Assembly (NCBI GenBank): GCA_023078555.1
Contig: CM041196.1
Coordinates: forward strand, 6,955,985-7,019,984
Direction: 5' to 3'
Length of the DNA: 64,000 bases
Source of the DNA: Ulva prolifera
Taxonomy: Eukaryota > Chlorophyta > Ulvophyceae > Ulvales > Ulvaceae
Within the stretch, counting starts at the first letter, position 1. The number at the start of each line of letters is the position of its first letter. This document shows positions 57,400 to 64,000 of the stretch, piece after piece. The translations under genes and the position numbers were made by a program. The notes beneath the pieces are model-generated. The model saw nothing but the letters and a program-made list of their open reading frames with translations. It was not told the origin of the DNA and searched no databases.

Positions 57400-57453
57400 T
57401 AAAGTAATCTGAATTTACTGAGCCGTATCCTATTGGACATTGACAACTCCGAG
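57400..57453 (+). repeat. interspersed repeat, copy C
   Basis: Starts TAAAGTAATCTGAATTTACT, continues AGCCGTATCC, and ends GACAACTCCGAG. It matches the reverse complement of 34070-34123 nearly exactly and 913-943 over its second half. A diverged partial unit (GTAAAGTAAGG, then GAGCTGTATCC) stands just upstream at about 57340-57380. Confidence 0.65.
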
Positions 57454-58106
57454 TTGACGGGATGCCGTGTGTTGTGGCCTGGGAGCACGATATGACTCAT
57501 ATCGAATATGACGCATGAAATCTATGCATGCAGGCTCCCGGGAGGCAGTCGGGCCAGTGGGCCCCGCGTTGCCCTGCTCAACATGCTTGCAACCAGTCAC
57601 CTTGCCACGCTCAGTCACCTTGCCATGCTCGCTGATTGTATCTGTATCAGAGAATGGTTGCGATTCTGCCAGTGCATCAGGAGGTAGATGTTGCACATGG
57701 GGCCTAGGGGCCTCGGGCTTTGTGCACATGTCCCAGATATCTTGCAGGGCTGCCGTTTGTCAAGGGATTCCGGTTGGGTCCATGGCATGGACTTCTTGTT
57801 GCGACATGCTTGGCAGTGCATGGTGAGCGTTCCAGAAGGTGGTCATCCCCGTGACTGAGGACAATGCCCTCTGGCATGCACCCCCTCTCATCCGAGAGTG
57901 AGGTTAAGGCTCTCGTAGCTGAGCGCTTCCCGGCACGTCCGGGTTCAATCAGGACGCTGCTTTTGCTTACTGCATCCAGTCCTGGTTTGTGTACACCGGC
58001 CATGTATATGACTTTGCAGCTTCGAATGATGTCAAGTCATCAGAGCTGTGGAAGCAGCGGCAGCTACGAGTGCCAACGAATTTCAAAGGCAGCATGGGCA
58101 TGCTGC
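57454..58106. other. no supported gene
   Basis: Short frames only. A near-tandem of CAGTCACCTTGCCA units lies at 57594-57630. Confidence 0.5.
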
Positions 58107-59069
<963 letters not shown>

Positions 59070-61767
59070 TTACGACGCAATTCCGGCCCCAGCATTGGGA
59101 TACATGGTGAAGTTCTGTGCGTCTGCATCGCCATGTACTTCTTGGACCGTGTTGCTCAGAGTTTGCACCATCATGCGGCCGTTCTCGAGCCACTGGTACT
59201 GTTTGTTGGTGTTGAGCTCCCGAGCAATGACACTCAGCATGCGCTTCTCGTCCACATGGAATGACACCTGCATTCATTATGAACACTTCCACGCACAGAA
59301 ATCACTGCCAAACCCAATGTTGATCCCGTCAAGCTGGTCACATTAGATCCTGTCACTTGTGATTTAGGTTCCACTATCAAAAATCGTCACTACAACCCCG
59401 TCTTGTGCCTCGATCGTCAACATCCAGCAGGAACTCCAGCTGTGCTTTTGGAAGCCCCAGCAGTCATTACTACTCTTGGGCAATGGCAGTCAACGCTGTT
59501 CATACTTCAGGCTTAGGATGCGAAGAGAAGGTTGGGTTCACAGTCTACTCAATGAATGCCACATCATGGCATATGCTCAGGTCATCGATTAAACAATAAC
59601 AAGAACATCAGATTGGCTGGTAGCGGGCCAAGTCAAGAGCGCACCTCAATCTGCAGACCCTGGGCTGGTGCAACCGGCAACCCTGTCATGTCAAATTGAC
59701 CAAGTAGCTCATTCTTCGAGGCCTCCTTGCTTTCACCAGCATAGATGAGCACACACAACTCTGTCTGATGGTCATTGACAGTGGAGAAGACATGGCGTCC
59801 AGTAAAGGGCAGGCGGGCGCCTTTGGGCACAAGTGTGTGCATGCGATCGCCCACAATTTCAAGCCCAATGCCTGGGAATGCTGGTGGCAGCTGCCAGCCA
59901 CGGAACGTGTCTTGGTTGGTGGTGGTGCCATCAAATGGAACGTGCGGACGCATGGGTGGCGGTGCTGCAGGTAGCCTTTGCTCAATAGGCCACTGCTTGT
60001 ACTGGTCCTGTAGGGCAGTTGGCAAATCAGCACAGCATGGAAATCATGTGACTGCTTCATGGGCCAAGTTCATCACACCCATTCAGTACTGCAACCAAGC
60101 GTAAATCATGTTGCATCACTGCATCATTTGACTGCCGCACAGTTGCTTTCAATTTGTGTACGTCCATGCCAATGTGTGCACCTGGCGTTTCACCTTTGGC
60201 TGCAATCTGTCGACAGTGACAATTGCTCAGCGTGACCGGGTGAGATCAGACCTTGTTTGTCGTTGTGCCATCAAATGGTACATGCTCCTTCGCCATGCGG
60301 GTTGCAGGGGGTGGCTGCCTGGGCGCCAACGGGTGTTGCACATACATGTCACGATTAGTTGTCGTGGCGTCAAACGGCACATGAGGCCGAGCTGGGGGCG
60401 CCACGTGCTGCGGCCGCTCTGGAAGCTGATGCCGATGGAAAGTATCACCGTAGGTCGTTGACGCATCCAGCGGCGGTGCTGGCCCACGAGCTGGCGCAGG
60501 CGCAGGCGGTGCACGGGGTTCAATGGGCTTGGAGACAAACTCATGGCTGTACGTAGATGTGCCATCAAAAGGTACATTAGGTCGACTCGGCGGAGGTGCT
60601 GCAGCTTGGCGCGCCTCGAGCTGGTGTGCATGGAAGTTGCTTCCATACGTGGTGGTTCCATCAAAATTGCCACCAGGTGCCCGCTGCTGAACAGGGATGT
60701 GCGCTGCCCTGCATTGGCAAGTACTAGTGGCAACACATGGATTGCAAAGTTACGACACTTGAGAGCCATCCAGATGCCACCTCAACTACCACTTTCTTAG
60801 TTAGGCTGTAGGCGGCTGCACTGTGCACACCTTGGTTCTATCGCATGCTGCACATACGTATCTTTATGTGTGGTTGTGGCGTCAAATGGAACCTGCGGGC
60901 GCGCTGGTGGAGGCATCTGCTGAGGCCGGTCTGGCAGCTGGTGTGCATGGTACGTGGTGTTGTATGATGTTGTCGCATCGAATGGCACATGTGGACGAGA
61001 AGGGCCAGCCGGCGGCGGCCCAGGGCGAGCCTCTGCCTTCTTTGGTGTGAACTCGTCATGATAGCTAGTCGTTCCATCAAAAGGTACATGTGGCCGAGAT
61101 GGAGCTGCTGCAGCATACTCGCGTGCTGGAAGCTCGTGTGCAGGATAGTGCGAAACATACGTGGTCGAACCATCGAAGTGTCCACCATTGTCTGCATGTG
61201 AACAGTCAATTCAACATGAGCACTTGGGCTCTCCGGCAGGCACCCAGCTTAGTGCTGAAGATCTCTGTTTCTGACAAAGGATGAAGCAGCTGTTGCCTGG
61301 AGGCAATCGAATTATCACTGTGCCATTCAACGAGTCGCACATGGCCTTGCTGGTGGTACAGCTTGCTTCTGAGGTACAATTTGGTGCGCTTTGTACACGT
61401 CCGTGTATGTCGTTGTAGCATCGAAAGGCTGGTTGGGTCTCGATGGAGGTGCTTGATACTGGATTTTCCCGGGCAGGGGTTTTCGTGTGTATGTGTCCTG
61501 CGGAACAAATACATGCTTCCCAGACGTTACATCAAGCAAGACGGTGGCCAACATGAAACAAATTGTCAAGGCTTGCTGCGCAGCGAGCACAGGCCCGGCG
61601 CAGTCCGGACGTTGGCACACCTGGTGAGTGGTTGTCCCATCGAATCGTGCACCCTTGTACGTCGCGATTTGCCTTCCTCCCAAGTAATGCGTCCTGGCCT
61701 GGTTTTTGTTGCTGATGCCTTGGGTGTGGAACGGCGTTGTGACCTCGAACGTCTGGGTAAGATCCAT
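59070..61767 (-). CDS. SAXO-repeat protein fused to an Hsp70 substrate-binding domain
   Basis: Six exons (minus: 61767-61621, 61497-61341, 61191-60831, 60708-60252, 60007-59645, 59267-59070) keep phase at every junction and give 560 residues. Residues about 38-415 hold twelve copies of a motif of the form RPHVPFDATTTxxDxYxxH, the Mn-type repeat of SAXO/FAM154/STOP proteins, which bind and stabilise axonemal microtubules. Residues about 418-545 match the Hsp70 substrate-binding beta-sandwich: GIGLEIVG, TLVPKGARLP (Hsp70 TLIKRNTTIP), VFSTVNDHQTEL, LLGQFDMTGLPVAP (LLGKFELTGIPPAP), then QIEVSFHVDEKRMLSVIA (QIEVTFDIDANGILNVSA). There is no Hsp70 ATPase domain. A role inside the cilium, holding clients on microtubules without nucleotide control, is inference. 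It shares a 494-bp upstream region with eIF1A. I know no named protein with this architecture. Confidence 0.88.
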
Positions 61768-62261
61768 CCCGAGCGTACTACCAAACTACAGCCAGGAATA
61801 TTTGGAGTGCTAGTGCGGACGGGCGTGCGTCTGTCAGTCGCGTCCGTGTTACAACAAGGGTGTTGTGACGTGAAGCACCGCTGACCACGAGGCTTTCCCG
61901 ACGGCAGTGGTTCTCAACAGTGAGGTATCTCCGTTCAAACCAGTACACTATATCGGATCCTAGTCTCGATACTAACGCGGACGAGGTTTTGTCACCACAT
62001 ACTGGGCAGGCCCTTGCGCCACACATGTAGACTCGCGATATGGCGACTGGAAATCAGCGGACGACGCACGGCACGGCAACATCGACAATATTTCTTACGG
62101 CGCTCATTCTGGGTCTGCTGCGCATCATTGGTCTACGAACAAAGTCGCTCGAGTCACACTTGGAGCGCCGCAACAGCCAGACGTTGTGCGTGTTACATCA
62201 GGTCTTCTCCACTCGTACCAATCTCTAATTCCTCAAGGATAACACATCTACACTTTGAGTG
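61768..62261. promoter_or_regulatory. divergent upstream region, SAXO-Hsp70 and eIF1A
   Basis: The 494 bp between two start codons pointing apart. Any promoters and 5' UTRs of both genes must fit here. Short frames (for example 62040-62228 on +) carry no motif. No TATA-like element is clear at a fitting distance. Confidence 0.5.
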
Positions 62262-63612
62262 ATGCCAAAGAACAAAGGAAAGGGAGGAAAGAATAGACGG
62301 AGGGGTATGGTCCTCAGTGGCTCTTTGTCGCCCTGCGATCTTTGTGCAAGTGCTGCTGAGCCAAATTACTTATGTTTTGAGCTTCTGCGTCCATGCTGTG
62401 GTGCTGTATTGCGTGGTGTGGCGTGCAAGGTTGGTTGAGCTTGTACACATCGTCACGGCACATTCTTCCGGTAATTTGCGCGGTGCTTTCGATCGCGTGC
62501 GCCTGCACACCTTAGCAAAGGCGTTTCATGATCATGTAGCTGTTTTCATCGCTATGCTGCCTGAGTAGCACAACCGAAGCTGCCGTGGCTGCTGCTGACC
62601 GCTGCAGCTGCCGTGGACATGCAGTCAGTGCCGTCCAGAATCAAAGCTGACTCACAAATCGCGTGTTTCCGAAATGTACCAATACACTTCTGTGGATCTT
62701 CAGGAAAGAATGAGAACGAAGAGAAGCGAGAATTGATATTTAGGGAAGATGGTCAAGGTATGCTAGCATCAAACGTGTTTTCAGTTTTCCGCAAGCACAT
62801 TGTAGATCCATCGCCCCAGTTGCTCGGGAACTGATGGATCGGCTGGGGGGGCTACTCTCTGTGGCTGCTGTTGTAAATTGTTCCAATGTAGTCTGACACA
62901 TGAAGTCTCTTCTAGCCCTGCCGACACAGATAGTGCTCAGCAGTCAGTGTTCACATGGACCATATGGTTACATATTCTTACACGATGTCTGAATGCAGAA
63001 TATGCTCAAGTATTGCGCATGCTTGGCCAAGGGCGCCTAGAAGCGCAATGTATGGACGGTGTCAAACGTCTGTGTCATATCCGCGGAAAGATGCGGAAGA
63101 AAGTTTGGGTCAACGTTGGAGATATCGTCTTACTGGGGCTTCGCGAATACCAGGTGCGTCAGCTTGAGTGGGTGAGCTGATATTCATTGTCCTGGTGATC
63201 CCTGGCTGCTTTTCATCTACGCTTACTGGGGATTTCCAACCGGGCCAAGCGGGTCTGTTCTGCGGCAGATTTGCAGCCATGGCAGATCGATTTCACATCC
63301 GCCATCGTAGTATTCTGCGACACTCTCATCATACGGTGATGGGCATCACTGGTTTGGCCACTCCAGGTCAGCGTTGTGCATCCTTGTTCCAGAATTGCGT
63401 ACAGGACATTGCAGCGTGCATACACCCACATATGTCTTCAGGATGAAAAAGCGGACGTCATCCTGAAGTACATGGCAGACGAGGCGAGAAATTTGAAGCA
63501 GTATGGGGAGCTGCCCGAGAACATCAGGGTGAACGACGCTGATGTCTTCGAAGAGTACGAAGGGGAGAATGACGACAATATGATTGAGTTCAATGATGTC
63601 GACGACATATAG
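62262..63612 (+). CDS. EIF1A: translation initiation factor eIF1A
   Basis: Exons 62262-62304, 62704-62757, 62999-63153 and 63442-63612 keep phase (1, 1, 0) and give 140 residues (human 144). The protein starts [15 protein letters not shown], then [17 protein letters not shown], followed by the OB-fold core [37 protein letters not shown] and [11 protein letters not shown]. Then come [19 protein letters not shown] and an acidic tail ending in NDVDDI. These match eIF1A almost residue for residue. It binds the 40S A site and promotes scanning and start-codon selection. Both the basic N-terminal tail and the acidic C-terminal tail, which control scanning and eIF5B binding, are intact. Confidence 0.97.
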
Positions 63613-64000
63613 ATTTGCCGTTTTAGAATGCTCTGATGCGCTCTCTGTTCCCGTTGTAATTGGGCAACGGGAATGTTGCTAAAATGTTGCTAAAAGCAAT
63701 GTAGCACCAATGATGGATTACACTATGCTGTGAAGAGTGCATTGCAACAAAACGAAACACACAAGTACAGATGACAGATGTATCCATGATCAAGTGCAGT
63801 GAAATTTCACAGACGTTCCTTCATGCCGCGCGCACAATTAAGAAGACAGATGAGTTTCTTCTGTTGTCCTATGGAGTAAAGGATCATTACACACTAATCA
63901 GATCCACATTCTGCGGTTTAACGATTGTTCAATACGCTGGACCGCCATGCCCGATTCTGCAGCCTGGGTGAAGCAGTCTTTCATTGTCAAAAGTCATGCC
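63613..64000. other. downstream of eIF1A
   Basis: A TGTAA word at 63655-63659, 43 nt after the eIF1A stop, could be the poly(A) signal if the organism is a green alga. A 66-codon frame at 63771-63971 (+) shows no motif and may be chance. Confidence 0.4.

Noticed and set aside
57860-57970. Region with GGGTTCAATC resembling a tRNA T-loop
   Set aside because: The flanks do not form acceptor or anticodon stems; the loop word alone is weak.
62014-62262. Plus-strand frames of 62-82 codons with a hydrophobic segment (IFLTALILGLLRIIGL) between the divergent genes
   Set aside because: They lie wholly in the shared upstream region of two confident genes, with no splice partners or homology; more likely chance.

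Overview
This is a gene-moderate eukaryotic nuclear window. Every confident gene is split by GT-AG introns of roughly 70 to 860 bp, often with a TGCAG-type acceptor, and most of the proteins are conserved eukaryotic housekeeping or ciliary proteins. A CEP120/UNI2-type centriole protein and a SAXO-type axonemal microtubule-binding protein indicate an organism that builds cilia or flagella. High-GC exons beside lower-GC introns, the many GCATGC words and the UNI2-like gene suggest a flagellate alga, perhaps a green alga, but that is inference and the lineage is not fixed by the sequence. No bacterial operon, rRNA, convincing tRNA, CRISPR array, transposase, reverse transcriptase or virus-like element was recognised.

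Layout. 1.6-3.0 kb (+): LENG1-like Cir_N/RS splicing protein. 4.1-6.6 kb (+): TRM6, the non-catalytic subunit of tRNA m1A58 methyltransferase. 8.0-8.7 kb (-): prefoldin subunit 5. 9.0-11.3 kb (-): an unidentified multi-exon membrane protein with a very acidic loop. 13.7-14.3 kb (+): membrin/Bos1-type SNARE. 16.1-21.2 kb (+): CEP120/UNI2-like protein in nine exons. 22.4-24.8 kb (+): an unidentified protein with the LYxRxKxSK-type motif, probably ciliary. 25.8-26.6 kb (-): Hikeshi/OPI10. 27.9-31.3 kb (-): SAP-domain protein with a roughly 1000-residue disordered tail. 31.4-39.0 kb: gene-poor, with one or two weak gene candidates. 39.0-40.0 kb (-): SUMO E2 UBC9. 40.7-40.9 kb: three successive perfect 16-bp-arm hairpins. 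42.1-53.0 kb (+): a very large gene with a class II nucleotidyltransferase (CCA-adding/poly(A) polymerase) core and long unrecognised flanks. 53.8-55.3 kb (-): a disordered Pro/Ala-rich protein with an acidic, activation-domain-like C-terminus. 55.4-59.0 kb: gene-poor, with a 96-bp pure (CA)n tract. 59.1-61.8 kb (-): a protein of twelve SAXO-type repeats fused to an Hsp70 substrate-binding domain. 62.3-63.6 kb (+): eIF1A, divergent from the SAXO-Hsp70 gene across a 494-bp shared upstream region.

The genes do not form one pathway. Two loose themes recur: RNA and translation (LENG1-like, TRM6, nucleotidyltransferase, eIF1A) and cilium or protein-folding functions (UNI2/CEP120, SAXO-Hsp70, the LYxR protein, prefoldin 5, Hikeshi). 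The most novel item is the SAXO-repeat/Hsp70 substrate-binding-domain chimera. It has no ATPase domain and looks like a microtubule-tethered, nucleotide-independent client-binding protein. Exon coordinates given for LENG1, TRM6, PFDN5, CEP120, Hikeshi, SAP, UBC9, SAXO-Hsp70 and eIF1A keep reading phase across every junction, which is the main support for the models.
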